A DNA stretch of 41,240 nucleotides from Patescibacteria group bacterium (GCA_018830865.1 JAHJRN010000012.1:1-41240), one strand, 5' to 3'; positions 1-7,977 are shown, counted from the first letter of the stretch. Numbers and translations: made by a program. The notes: generated from the sequence alone by a model not told the origin.

Positions 1-76
1 AGACGAAAGTATCTGTACCTATTCGTCGGAGAGATTGTTTGGAAGTTCAACCATCGTCGCCAATCTCTCAAAGACC

Positions 77-105
77 AAGAACGAACCCTCATCGGGCTCG
101 TTCTT
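77..105 (-). terminator. Possible terminator hairpin downstream of recO
   Basis: A 12-nt inverted repeat (77-88 with 94-105, one mismatch, 5-nt loop) lies about 90 nt beyond the recO stop codon. On the minus strand it is followed by a T-rich but broken stretch (TTGGTCTTTG), not a clean T run. It may end the DUF389-to-recO transcript. The rest of 1-193 holds nothing I can recognise; the small ORFs there lack any family signature. Confidence 0.4.
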
Positions 106-193
106 CCTAAGAGTTTGGTGGCATGAAACAGGGATTACCCAAGAAAAAGAACGCCAAAAAGCGCCAGCATAACAACACGGAAACGCGGGCCTG

Positions 194-865
194 TCAACGC
201 GTCGAGAGGAGCGCGCCGATGGTGGTCGGACCGTGCGGCGGTCGGTCAAGGGGGGTCTGGCGCATCGCCTCGTCCACGAACGCGCAGGCCGCCTCGAGGA
301 CGTCCGTGGTAACCGTTAGGCGCAGGACATCTAAGATGGGCGCACGACGCATGAACGCGAGCGCCTTGACCGGCCCGGATACGAGGCCTGACGAACGATC
401 CGCCGTCGGCGCAAACCCGATGAGATCCAACAATTTTAGACTCGCGGCCGCATGAAGGAGCCGCCCGCGTTCCGGTGTCGTCGCATCCGGAAGCGACGAA
501 GCGGCTTCGCGCACGTCACGATACAGGTCGAAGATGCGCGGGTCCGCGATGCCGGGCCGGGTCAACGAGGCGATGAGGTCGGAAAACGCGCCGAGGACCG
601 CGAGACCTCCGAGACGGAACCGTGGAAGCGCGTCCGGGACACGGGACGCCACGGCGAGCTTATCGAACGCCTTGCCGTGCGCGATCATGACATCCGCTTC
701 GGAGAACGGTTCGAGATGCCCCGCCTGCTTGGACGATGCGTTGGACGAACCGCGTGCGACAGCGACCAAGAGGCCGTGTTCCCGCCCGTACATCACGATA
801 CGCCGATCCTGTTCCCGGAACGGCTCTTTCTTGAGGATGAAGACGCGGTCACGAAGATAGGGCAC
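194..865 (-). CDS. recO: DNA repair protein RecO
   Basis: RecO mediates loading of RecA onto SSB-coated DNA in the RecFOR recombinational repair pathway. The N-terminus has the OB-fold pattern of the family (a short beta segment RDRVFILKKE, then a GREHGLLVAVARG segment), followed by the helical C-terminal part with a conserved LLDLIGFAP stretch near residue 140. Length is 223 aa, normal to slightly short. The start is GTG at 865; no ATG further in keeps the first beta strand. It follows ruvX after 79 nt and is the last gene of the adk-map-ruvX-recO unit. The zinc-binding cysteines found in some RecO proteins are absent. The identification rests on these patterns and on context. Confidence 0.8.
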   Translation of the reverse strand: MPYLRDRVFILKKEPFREQDRRIVMYGREHGLLVAVARGSSNASSKQAGHLEPFSEADVMIAHGKAFDKLAVASRVPDALPRFRLGGLAVLGAFSDLIASLTRPGIADPRIFDLYRDVREAASSLPDATTPERGRLLHAAASLKLLDLIGFAPTADRSSGLVSGPVKALAFMRRAPILDVLRLTVTTDVLEAACAFVDEAMRQTPLDRPPHGPTTIGALLSTR

Positions 866-944
866 GGGTCGTGGGTGGTTTGTGATGAGTGGAAAGTAGG
901 CTGTCCCGACCTCTACCGACCACTCACTACCAACTACAAACTAC

Positions 945-1349
945 TCACCGTCCCCTGTCCAGCCATGACTGGAGGATCGCCGCGGCTGCGAGGTCATCGC
1001 GCTTGCCGGATTCGCCGCGTTCGCGCTGCTGCGTCGCCGCCAGTTTTGACGACAACGTCTCGTCCGCCTCAACGACAGGAAGGCCCTGCGCCTTCACGTC
1101 CTCGATGAACGCACGGATGGTTTTTGCCTGATTCGTCTCGCGTGACTGCTTGCCGAGCGGTCGCGGGACACCTACGACAATGGTCCCGACACCCTCACGT
1201 TCCGCAATCTCATGGATGCGTCGCAGGAGGTCTAGGCGGTCTTCGCCCGGCAGCTCAGCCCAGGGGCTCGCGATGCAGGACTCCGTGTCGCCGAGTGCGA
1301 CACCGACCCGTTTGCCCCCGAAATCGATGCCTAGGACGCGCATACTCAT
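945..1349 (-). CDS. ruvX: RuvX/YqgF family Holliday junction resolvase-like protein
   Basis: RuvX (YqgF) is an RNase H-fold nuclease implicated in 16S rRNA 5'-end maturation and resolution of recombination intermediates. The 134-aa product begins MSMRVLGIDFGGKRVGVALGD, which carries the first catalytic Asp in the GIDFG motif, then VVGVPRPLGK near the middle, DETLSS, and a C-terminal DDLAAAAILQ motif. All the family's acidic positions look intact. The start chosen is ATG at 1349, which overlaps the map stop codon in an ATGA quadruplet; a second ATG lies two codons in, at 1343. No Shine-Dalgarno sequence is visible, so translation is probably coupled to map. Confidence 0.88.
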   Translation of the reverse strand: MSMRVLGIDFGGKRVGVALGDTESCIASPWAELPGEDRLDLLRRIHEIAEREGVGTIVVGVPRPLGKQSRETNQAKTIRAFIEDVKAQGLPVVEADETLSSKLAATQQRERGESGKRDDLAAAAILQSWLDRGR

Positions 1350-2125
1350 CGGTCCGGCCACGGCGTGATGAGGTCGTACCCCTTCTTCGTCACGGCGATC
1401 GTCACCTCGAAATGTGCCGCCGGCGACCCGTCCTTCGTCACGATGGTCCACCCGTCGTCCTTCATGTGGACCTTCCAGGAACCGAGCGCGACCATAGGTT
1501 CGATCGCGAGGACCATCCCCTCCTCCAACCGAACGCGGGGCGCGCGCGGTTCGCGATAGTTCGGGATCTGCGGTTCCTCATGCACATCATGCCCGACCCC
1601 GTGGCCCACGAGGTCACGGACGATACCGTAGCCGCCCGGCAAAAGCCGGTCCTCGATGGCCGCGCCGATATCCGCCACGGTCGCGCCCGCCTTCACGGCC
1701 TTCAATCCGCACACGAGGGCATCGCGCGTATCCGCCACGAGACGCTTCACATCCGGCTTTACGTCACCGATGAGCACGGTCGTCGCCATGTCCGTCGCGA
1801 GCCCTTCGTACCACATGCCCACGTCGAGACTTACGATATCCCCATCCTGCAGAAACCGTTCCGGCTCCGCGAGGCCATGCACGACCTCGTCGTTGACCGA
1901 AATGCAGACGGCGGACGGGTACGGTGGATCCTCCGATGAGATCCTATATCCCAAAAACGACGGTTTTCCGCCGGCTTTCACCATCTCGTCGCGGACCATC
2001 CGGTCCAACTCGAGCGTCGACGTCCCGACACGGCATGCTCCTGCCGCGTGCCGCAGGATATCCGAAAGGATGGCACCACCGCGCTTCAGCGTCTTGATAT
2101 CGGACGGTGTCTTGATGAGGGCCAT
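1346..2125 (-). CDS. map: Type I methionine aminopeptidase
   Basis: Removes the initiator methionine from nascent proteins using a dinuclear metal centre. At 259 aa it has the usual length for type Ia enzymes and no N-terminal zinc extension. The five metal ligands are all recognisable: Asp101 (SLDVG), Asp112 (ATDMATT), His175 (VGHGVGH), Glu209 (AIEP) and Glu240 (HFEVT). His83 (VVHG) and His182 (HEEP) match the substrate-binding histidines. It sits two nt after adk and overlaps ruvX by 4 nt, the adk-map order found beside secY in many bacteria. Here that pair is separated from secY by a DUF389 gene and a presenilin-like gene. Confidence 0.96.
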   Translation of the reverse strand: MALIKTPSDIKTLKRGGAILSDILRHAAGACRVGTSTLELDRMVRDEMVKAGGKPSFLGYRISSEDPPYPSAVCISVNDEVVHGLAEPERFLQDGDIVSLDVGMWYEGLATDMATTVLIGDVKPDVKRLVADTRDALVCGLKAVKAGATVADIGAAIEDRLLPGGYGIVRDLVGHGVGHDVHEEPQIPNYREPRAPRVRLEEGMVLAIEPMVALGSWKVHMKDDGWTIVTKDGSPAAHFEVTIAVTKKGYDLITPWPDR

Positions 2126-2127
2126 GG

Positions 2128-2787
2128 CTATTCGGTGAACCCGAGCTTGCGGATCTTCTTCAGGATATCCTCAAACACGTACGGGATGGCCTGCTCGCCG
2201 TTGATGGAGAGGAGGACGCCACGCTGTCGATAATAGGTCGCGAGCGGCTCGGTCATGAAATGGAATCCCGCGAGCCGTTTTCGGATCACGTCCTCGGTGT
2301 CGTCGGCGCGCTTGACGAGATGTCCACCGCAGATTACGCAGACCCCAGGCTTGATGGGCGGCGCATAGGTCTTATGGTAGACCTGTTTGCATCGGCGACA
2401 CTGGAGGCGTCCCTGCAGACGCCGTACCGCCTCCTTATCGGAAATCTTGATCTGGATGGCGAGATTCAACTTGGCGATGCGGTCGAGATGTGTCGCTTGC
2501 TCCACGTTCCGCGGATACCCGTCAAGGACGTACCCGCGTGAAATGTCGACACGCTTCAGGTGGTGCGTGACGATGGCGTCCACGAGTTCGTCGGACGCGA
2601 GCGTCCCGCTTTCCACGAACGGTTTTACGAGGCGCCCGAGCGAGGTCCCTTGGGAAATCTCGGCGCGGAACATGTCCCCTGCACCGATGAGCGGGACGTC
2701 AAAACAATCCGCAAGGAGTTGCCCTTGCGTCCCCTTCCCGCATCCTTGCGGGCCGAACAATGTCGCACGAAGTCGTTTTCTGGTCAC
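2128..2787 (-). CDS. adk: Adenylate kinase with four-cysteine zinc lid
   Basis: Catalyses ATP + AMP to 2 ADP in the cytoplasm. The P-loop GPQGCGKGT is at residues 12-20, the AMP-binding region includes GAGDMFR (about 35-41), and DGYPRN is at 89-94. The LID domain holds four cysteines (130, 133, 150, 153) in a CxxC...CxxC arrangement, as in zinc-binding adenylate kinases of Gram-positive bacteria. The start is GTG at 2787, overlapping the TGA stop of the upstream presenilin-like gene in a GTGA quadruplet; the frame stays open further upstream, but that part is antisense to conserved coding sequence of the neighbour. Length is 219 aa, normal for the long-LID form. Confidence 0.96.
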   Translation of the reverse strand: MTRKRLRATLFGPQGCGKGTQGQLLADCFDVPLIGAGDMFRAEISQGTSLGRLVKPFVESGTLASDELVDAIVTHHLKRVDISRGYVLDGYPRNVEQATHLDRIAKLNLAIQIKISDKEAVRRLQGRLQCRRCKQVYHKTYAPPIKPGVCVICGGHLVKRADDTEDVIRKRLAGFHFMTEPLATYYRQRGVLLSINGEQAIPYVFEDILKKIRKLGFTE

Positions 2788-3629
2788 AGGCGCGAGATGA
2801 GATAGATGCCGAGGAACGGGATGGCGGTACCGAGCGCAAGCGGAACGAGGGCCGCGCGCGGATGCAACTCCTTCCGAAAGCCGAGGACGACGCTTCCGAC
2901 CACGAGGCCCGCAAGGACAAAGAAGGCGGACGTGATGTCCCACGCGGCGGCCCGGATGACGAGCAGGAGCGGTAGGATGAGGTCGCCGGTCCCGAGAAGC
3001 GCCGCATCCGAACGAATCGCATCATCGACGGACGACAGGAACCCTTTTCCGTTCGACGGGAGGATGAATCCGGGGACGACACCATGCCGCACGAGCCGCG
3101 TCGCCAATGCCGCGACCGGCCCCTCCGGAGGCCCCGCCACCATATCATAGACCATGAATGCGGCCAACGCCGCGAGCAGGACCTCGCTCGGCAGCCAAAG
3201 CGCGAAATTCAGCGCCACGCCGACGCATCCAAGCAGGAAGAAGACATCATGCACGAGGACGATGCGCAGGAGCAGATGTGCGAGGGTGAAGAGCGACGCA
3301 ATCGCGATGGCCCACGCCAACGGCAGGCCAAACAGCAAGAAGACGTACCAGATCCCGAGGAACGCGGCGGCGGTCAACAGCGCCTCCCAGACGACCTGGG
3401 TCATCCGTCGAAGTAGGACAAACACCGTCGCACCGAAAATGACCGACCCGACGATGGCGATATGCCAGCCGGAAATCCACGGAATCGTCTCCGGCCTCAC
3501 GGACGCGGGTCCGAACCGGACCACGGCGATAGAGACGAGTCCGGCTGCGAGGAAGAGGGACGTCAACGTCCACCGACATCCGCGAAACACGACGTCGGAC
3601 ACCCTGGAGGATGACATCGGCCGGGTCAT
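2784..3629 (-). CDS. Presenilin-like (A22/GxGD) intramembrane aspartyl protease homologue
   Basis: A 281-aa polytopic membrane protein with about nine hydrophobic segments. Two signatures of GxGD aspartyl intramembrane proteases are present in the right order: Tyr161-Asp162 in one helix (FMVYDMV) and Gly213-Thr-Gly-Asp216 in the next (LLGTGDLILP). The third family motif, PAL, is expected in the last helix; here that region reads VPLALGTAIPF and the motif is diverged. The segment between the two Asp helices carries a soluble loop (about 165-208), as in archaeal presenilin homologues. The gene is coupled by 4-nt overlaps to DUF389 upstream and adk downstream. Substrate and activity are unknown. 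Sure of the membrane topology type, fairly sure of the family. Confidence 0.72.
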   Translation of the reverse strand: MTRPMSSSRVSDVVFRGCRWTLTSLFLAAGLVSIAVVRFGPASVRPETIPWISGWHIAIVGSVIFGATVFVLLRRMTQVVWEALLTAAAFLGIWYVFLLFGLPLAWAIAIASLFTLAHLLLRIVLVHDVFFLLGCVGVALNFALWLPSEVLLAALAAFMVYDMVAGPPEGPVAALATRLVRHGVVPGFILPSNGKGFLSSVDDAIRSDAALLGTGDLILPLLLVIRAAAWDITSAFFVLAGLVVGSVVLGFRKELHPRAALVPLALGTAIPFLGIYLISRL

Positions 3630-4306
3630 GCCGTTGCGTTCAGGTCTTTTTCCTCCTTCTCGATGGTCTCCTCGACCTTCCGGCGCAGGGGATGGAACCC
3701 GAGGAGGGAAAAAACCACGGTCGCGGCAAGGACAACACCGACGAGGTTCACGAGGAAGACGGAGAACGACCCGACGACGAACGTCCAGTCGCCCATCGAA
3801 AGCCCGACGCCTGTCGCGGCGATGGGCGGGAGGAGCGAGACCGCGACGGCGATGCCCGGGATGGTCGCGGACAGGTCCGACTTGCTGAACGCGAAGGCCG
3901 CGGCGACGCCTGACGCGACGGCGACTATCATCCCCGCGAGCGAGGCGGACGACCGCGCGGCCAGCTCATCGGTCATGAAACGATCAGGGAAAAAAAACGC
4001 GACGATGAGCGAGATGCCCACGATAAGGATCGTCGCCAGCATGAGCGTGCGGGCGGCCCATCCGATAACCTTCACGTCCGCGACGACGATGCCCATCGCG
4101 ACGCTCAGAATCGGCGAGAGCAACGGGGCAACGAGCATGCCGATGATGATGATCGACAGGTTCCCCATGAGGAGGCCGAGCGTGACGATGATGATAGCGA
4201 GCACGAGCAGCAGGAAGAACTCCGCTTTCGGTGAACTCTCGCCCATGAGCCGTTCGACCGATACCTTCCGGTCTTCGATGGGAATCGTAAGCAACTTGAG
4301 GCGCAT
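3626..4306 (-). CDS. DUF389 family integral membrane protein
   Basis: 226 aa with six or so hydrophobic helices. It begins with a short cytoplasmic stretch and the pattern SSPKAEFFLLLVLAIIIVTLG, followed by GNLSIIIIGMLVAPLLSPIL and VAVSLLPPIAATGVGL, all typical of the DUF389 family (TIGR00341-type proteins). Function of the family is not established. The C-terminal tail is highly charged (KVEETIEKEEKD). It is the first gene after the secY terminator, has a good promoter just upstream, and overlaps the presenilin-like gene by 4 nt, so it leads the adk-map-ruvX-recO transcript. Confidence 0.85.
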   Translation of the reverse strand: MRLKLLTIPIEDRKVSVERLMGESSPKAEFFLLLVLAIIIVTLGLLMGNLSIIIIGMLVAPLLSPILSVAMGIVVADVKVIGWAARTLMLATILIVGISLIVAFFFPDRFMTDELAARSSASLAGMIVAVASGVAAAFAFSKSDLSATIPGIAVAVSLLPPIAATGVGLSMGDWTFVVGSFSVFLVNLVGVVLAATVVFSLLGFHPLRRKVEETIEKEEKDLNATA

Positions 4307-4335
4307 GCGTTCTGTTGATATAAGGTTTCACCGCC

Positions 4336-4364
4336 AGCATACGTTGCGGGCACCGCCCGGACAA
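4336..4364 (-). promoter_or_regulatory. Sigma70-type promoter for the DUF389-recO unit
   Basis: On the minus strand TTGTCC is followed by 17 nt and TATGCT, with the DUF389 ATG about 30 nt beyond. The promoter lies between the secY terminator and the start codon, which is where one is needed. Confidence 0.6.
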
Positions 4365-4392
4365 GCGTATGGCCCCATGGGCAGGGACCGAA

Positions 4393-4414
4393 AACCGCCC
4401 CTTCCGGGACGGCT
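4393..4414 (-). terminator. Intrinsic terminator after secY
   Basis: On the minus strand a stem of about 9-10 bp (with two G-U type pairs) closed by a GGAA tetraloop is followed directly by TTTTC. It lies 35 nt after the secY stop and marks the end of the long ribosomal-protein/secY transcript. Confidence 0.7.
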
Positions 4415-4448
4415 TCTTGTTCTCGCTTCTTGTTTTTCCCTTCTTCAA

Positions 4449-5726
4449 TCAATACGCGTCGTACTGGCGCATCGTGATCTGGGACTCGATCTGCTTCACG
4501 GATTCGATGATGACCGAGACGACGATGAGCAGCGACGTGCCACCAATCGCGAGCAACTGTGATCCGCCCGCACCCTGCGCCAGGAGCGGCAGAACGGCGA
4601 TAGAGCCCAAGAACGACGCGCCGAACAGGTTGATGCGCGTGATGACCGAGCTCAGATAGTCTGCCGTGGGCTTGCCCGGACGGATGCCCGGGATGAACCC
4701 GCCGGACTTCTGGAGGTTCTCCGCGATCTTGTCCGGATGGAAGACGACCGACGTGTAGAAATACGTGAACGCGAACACGAGCAGGAAGTACAGCGCGCCG
4801 TAAATCGTCTGGTTCTGCATGGTCGTAAGGATCCAGCGTGCGGCGTCCGCGAGCCATTCGGAGCGGGCGTTCACGAGATATTGCGCGACGACCGACGGGA
4901 TGAGCAGGATGGAGATAGCGAAGATAATCGGGATGACGCCTGCCATGTTCACGCGCAACGGGAGATTCGAGGCGATGCCACCGGAGAGCGTCCCTTGCCC
5001 GCGCACCTGCCGCGCATACTGCACCGGAATGTTGCGCTGCGCCTCCGTCACGTACACGACCCCGACGATCGTGAGCACCGCGATGAACGCGTAGAGTGCC
5101 CACACGAAGAGCTGTGACGAATCGTAGGTGATGAACAGCTGCGAAGCCTGTTGCGGCAACCCGGCGAGAATGCCTGCGAAAATCATGAGCGAGATGCCGT
5201 TGCCGACCTTCTTCTCGGAGATGAGCTCGCCGAGCCACATGAGGAACACGGTCCCGGCCGTGACGGAGATGATGAGTATCAGGATGTGCAGCGTATCGCT
5301 CTTCGTCAGGATCTGGAACTGCGAATTCCGGAGGATGGTAAGGAGACTGAACGATTGCAGGATGGCGAGAGGCACCGTCAACATGCGCGTCCACTGGTTG
5401 ATGCGCTTCTGTCCCGATTCCCCTTCCTTCTGGATGGCCTCGATGCTCGGGACGATCATCGCGAGCAGCTGGAAGATGATGGACGCCGTGATGTACGGCG
5501 CGACGCCCATCGCTACGATGGAAAAGCGTTCTATGGTGCCGCCCGAGAACATGCTCAGCATGCCCAAGACCTGGTTCGCCTGGAAGAACCGGTCGAGGGC
5601 TTCCAGATCGACGCCCGGCAGCGGGATATGCGCCGTGATCCGGAAAATCACCATCGCCGCGGTCACGAACAGGAGTCCGTTCCGGATGTCCTTGATGCGC
5701 CAGGCGGCGCGGAGTTTATCCCACAT
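4449..5726 (-). CDS. secY: Preprotein translocase subunit SecY
   Basis: Channel-forming subunit of the SecYEG translocon in the cytoplasmic membrane. The 425-aa product has ten hydrophobic segments and standard landmarks: the N-terminal KIKDIRN-like segment (RIKDIRNGLLF), the plug region after TM1 with IPLPGVD, GIAPY-like GVAPYITASIIFQLL, the NGISLMIFAGI stretch, the cytoplasmic loop with RNIPVQYARQVRGQ, and a C-terminal GGTSLLIVVSV. The start chosen is ATG at 5726 (MWDKLRAAW); an in-frame TTG lies 12 nt upstream. It is the last gene of the spc-type cluster, as usual, but the adk-map pair is not immediately downstream. Confidence 0.97.
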   Translation of the reverse strand: MWDKLRAAWRIKDIRNGLLFVTAAMVIFRITAHIPLPGVDLEALDRFFQANQVLGMLSMFSGGTIERFSIVAMGVAPYITASIIFQLLAMIVPSIEAIQKEGESGQKRINQWTRMLTVPLAILQSFSLLTILRNSQFQILTKSDTLHILILIISVTAGTVFLMWLGELISEKKVGNGISLMIFAGILAGLPQQASQLFITYDSSQLFVWALYAFIAVLTIVGVVYVTEAQRNIPVQYARQVRGQGTLSGGIASNLPLRVNMAGVIPIIFAISILLIPSVVAQYLVNARSEWLADAARWILTTMQNQTIYGALYFLLVFAFTYFYTSVVFHPDKIAENLQKSGGFIPGIRPGKPTADYLSSVITRINLFGASFLGSIAVLPLLAQGAGGSQLLAIGGTSLLIVVSVIIESVKQIESQITMRQYDAY

Positions 5727-5748
5727 AGGTATGTTCAATAGTTCTGTC

Positions 5749-5768
5749 GTTCCTGCGGAAGCAGGAAC
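5749..5768. repeat. Palindromic repeat between rplO and secY (ATTCCCGC-type family)
   Basis: A perfect 8-bp inverted repeat, GTTCCTGC and GCAGGAAC around GGAA, inside the otherwise compact operon. Read on the minus strand, its flanks (GGTTCCTGC...GCAGGAACGACAG) resemble the element at 17637-17656 (ATTCCCGC...GCGGGAATGACAC). Probably a dispersed palindrome; it would also form a hairpin in the mRNA just before secY. Confidence 0.6.
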
Positions 5769-5796
5769 CTCTCCGATATGTCCGACACGTCCGGCG

Positions 5797-6288
5797 CTAT
5801 GCCTTTTTCTTCGCGTCTTTCCCCTTCTTCACGAGACGCTTCGGTGCGGCTTCGAAGGAGCCGCCGGCCTTCTCGACCTCCGCTTTGACGGATACGGTCG
5901 CCCTGATGCCGATGAACCGGAGCTTCTTGTCGACAGGTCCGCCGCCGATGACCTTCGCGAGGACCGCAGCCTTCGGCACGATCTTTTTCTCCTTCAACGC
6001 AGCAAGGTCGACGCGGTCGCCGTCCTGGAACGCCAGGATGACACGGCCGATGCGGACATCATACACGCTCGGATGCGTGCTCGTGAATCCGCGCTGCTTC
6101 GGGAAGGAGAGGAGCATCGCGCGCATCCCCTTCATCTTGAGGCGCTTGCGTCCGCCGGTGCGGGCTCGCTGGCCTTTCGTCCCGCGACCGGCGGTCGTCC
6201 CGTGGCCGGAGGCGTTACCTCGTCCCACGCGCTTCTTCGTCGTGCGGCTGCCGCGGGCGGGCTTCATGGTGTGGAGTGACAGCGTCAT
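5797..6288 (-). CDS. rplO: Large-subunit ribosomal protein uL15
   Basis: L15 binds 23S rRNA late in 50S assembly. The N-terminus (MKPARGSRTTKKRVGRGNASGH) and the GRGTKGQRARTGG rRNA-binding segment are diagnostic, with the GGFxxx-type C-terminal fold ending in a lysine-rich tail. Length is 163 aa, slightly long because of the tail. Its ATG overlaps the rpsE stop (ATGA), so no rpmD gene (uL30) is present between rpsE and rplO, where most bacteria have it. A 70-nt gap with a palindrome separates it from secY. Confidence 0.96.
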   Translation of the reverse strand: MTLSLHTMKPARGSRTTKKRVGRGNASGHGTTAGRGTKGQRARTGGRKRLKMKGMRAMLLSFPKQRGFTSTHPSVYDVRIGRVILAFQDGDRVDLAALKEKKIVPKAAVLAKVIGGGPVDKKLRFIGIRATVSVKAEVEKAGGSFEAAPKRLVKKGKDAKKKA

Positions 6289-7046
6289 ACGGTTTCGGTG
6301 GATTCGACGTTCTTCTCCGGAGCCTTCAGCATCCGGAGCGCCTTGAACGTCGCCTTCACGTTATTGATCTTGTTCGCGGACCCGAGGATCTTCGACGTCA
6401 CGTTCGGGACGCCCGCGAGCGCCAGCACGACGCGTACCGCGCCTCCAGCCTTCACGCCGGTGCCTTTCGGGGCCGGTTTGAGAAGTACGCGCGCCGCAGC
6501 GAACTTTGCCTCGATCGGATGCGGAATCGTCTCGTTCACGAGTGGGACGGTAATCAAAGACTTCCGTGCCTGCGCCGTGGCCTTCGAGGTCGCTCCCTGC
6601 ACGTCCACGGCCTTCGCGACGCCGAACCCGACGCGTCCCTTATGGTTCCCAATGACGGTCAACGCGCGGAACCGCATGCGCTTACCGCCCTTCGTGACAC
6701 GGGTCACGCGCGAAATCTCGAGGTTTTTCTCCTCGTATTCCAACTCCGGGAGATCACTCGGGCGGCCTCGATTCGGGCCACGTCCGCGACCGCCAGGGCC
6801 TCCGCCGAAACGACCGCCGCTGGGGCCACGTCCGCGACCGCTAAAACGCCTGCCGACCCTCGCATCGACGATTTTCACGGGGGCGGCTGCCGCCTCGATG
6901 ACGGAGGCTTCCGTAACGGGCTCGACGGCCTTTTCAGGCACGGCGGGCTCGACAGCTGTCGCTTCGGCCGCTGTCGGCTCCGGGGCCTCGATCGGCGCCT
7001 TGGGCATGTCGTTCCCCGTCGGTTGGATGTTCTGATCTTCAGTCAT
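6285..7046 (-). CDS. rpsE: Small-subunit ribosomal protein uS5 with long N-terminal extension
   Basis: S5 helps decoding accuracy and mRNA unwinding at the entry site. The conserved S5 region starts at about residue 103 (LEYEEKNLEISRVTRVTKGGKR) and includes the KGRVGFGVAKA and KFAAARVLLKPAPKGTGV segments. Ahead of it is an unusual extension of about 100 residues: positions 1-60 are rich in Ala, Pro and Glu, and positions 65-97 form an Arg/Gly tract (GRGRGPSGGRFGGGPGGRG). Total length is 253 aa compared with about 165-175 in E. coli-like proteins. The ATG at 7046 is 6 nt after the rplR stop; no internal start has a better context. Confidence 0.96.
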   Translation of the reverse strand: MTEDQNIQPTGNDMPKAPIEAPEPTAAEATAVEPAVPEKAVEPVTEASVIEAAAAPVKIVDARVGRRFSGRGRGPSGGRFGGGPGGRGRGPNRGRPSDLPELEYEEKNLEISRVTRVTKGGKRMRFRALTVIGNHKGRVGFGVAKAVDVQGATSKATAQARKSLITVPLVNETIPHPIEAKFAAARVLLKPAPKGTGVKAGGAVRVVLALAGVPNVTSKILGSANKINNVKATFKALRMLKAPEKNVESTETV

Positions 7047-7052
7047 ATGCGT

Positions 7053-7415
7053 TCAGAATTGGAGTCCTTCGTCACGAGCACCATCCGCGACCGCCTTGAC
7101 GCGGCCGTGATATTTCTTATCGCGACGGTCGAAGACAACGCGTTCGACGCCCTTCGCCTTCGCGCGCTCCGCGACCGCCTTGCCCACGAGAAACGCGATC
7201 TCCGTCTTAGTCTTGCCTTTGACGGCCGTCTTCTTGAGGTCAAGATCGGAACAGGCAGCGATGGTCTTCCCGACGCCGTCGTCGATGACCTGCACATAGA
7301 CATGCGTCAAAGTCCGACGGACCGTCAGTCGAGGACGCTCGGCCGTCCCGTCGATCTTCGCCCGCGTACGCGTGATGCGGCGCGCCCGGACCTCTTGTAC
7401 GTTACGTGTCGTCAT
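7053..7415 (-). CDS. rplR: Large-subunit ribosomal protein uL18
   Basis: L18 binds 5S rRNA and joins it to the 50S central protuberance. The 120-aa sequence has the basic N-terminus (RRITRTRAKIDGTAERPRLTV), the HVYVQVIDD strand, and the C-terminal VVFDRRDKKYHGRVKAVADGARDEGL segment typical of the family. Normal length. It starts 3 nt after the rplF stop (TAACCT then ATG) without a Shine-Dalgarno sequence. Confidence 0.96.
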   Translation of the reverse strand: MTTRNVQEVRARRITRTRAKIDGTAERPRLTVRRTLTHVYVQVIDDGVGKTIAACSDLDLKKTAVKGKTKTEIAFLVGKAVAERAKAKGVERVVFDRRDKKYHGRVKAVADGARDEGLQF

Positions 7416-7418
7416 AGG

Positions 7419-7976
7419 TTATTTCGCTCCCGCTTTAGCCGCGGTCTTGCCGGCCTTCCGGCGAACCGTCTCGGTCGTGAGTCGGATACCCTTACCCTTA
7501 TACGGCTCAGGGGGTCGGACGCGACGAATTTGCGCGGCGACTTCGCCGACGGCCTGCTTCTCGATGCCAGAAATCGTCAGAAATTGCTTATCGACGTTCG
7601 CCTCGACGCCGTCCGGCAGATGGAACATCACAGGATGTGAGAAGCCGACTTCCATGTTCACGTCACGGCCGACGACTGACACACGAAACCCGATGCCAAC
7701 GAATTCGAGCGTCTTCTCGAACGGCTTTTGGACGCCGTCCACCGCATTCGCAAGAAGCTGTCGCGTCAATCCCCACAGGGCCTTATCGCCCGGTGACTCC
7801 TGGTTCTTGACGTCAACGACGAGAGCCTTCGGTTCGGCTTCCATCGTGACGGTCACGACCGGATTTGTCGGGACCGTAATAGTCCCTTTCGGACCTTTCA
7901 CCGTGACAACTGAACCTGCCACCGTCGCTTCGACGCCAGCTGGGATGAGGACGGGCTTTTTTCCGATGCGTGACAT
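7419..7976 (-). CDS. rplF: Large-subunit ribosomal protein uL6
   Basis: L6 lies near the factor-binding site of the 50S subunit. The 185-aa protein begins MSRIGKKPVLIPAGVEA and ends with the signature VRPPEPYKGKGIRL segment. The two tandem L6 folds are complete. The start is the ATG at 7976, one nt after the rpsH stop (TGATATG junction); the frame is open further upstream but that part overlaps rpsH. Confidence 0.96.
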   Translation of the reverse strand: MSRIGKKPVLIPAGVEATVAGSVVTVKGPKGTITVPTNPVVTVTMEAEPKALVVDVKNQESPGDKALWGLTRQLLANAVDGVQKPFEKTLEFVGIGFRVSVVGRDVNMEVGFSHPVMFHLPDGVEANVDKQFLTISGIEKQAVGEVAAQIRRVRPPEPYKGKGIRLTTETVRRKAGKTAAKAGAK

Positions 7977-7977
7977 A

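Noticed and set aside
123-455. Plus-strand ORF of 110 aa near the left end
   Set aside because: Antisense to recO over most of its length, low-complexity Arg/Thr product, no family resemblance.
2787-2943. Longer adk start with 52 extra residues
   Set aside because: The extra segment lies antiparallel within the conserved presenilin-like coding frame and is Arg-rich; the GTGA overlap gives the family N-terminus.
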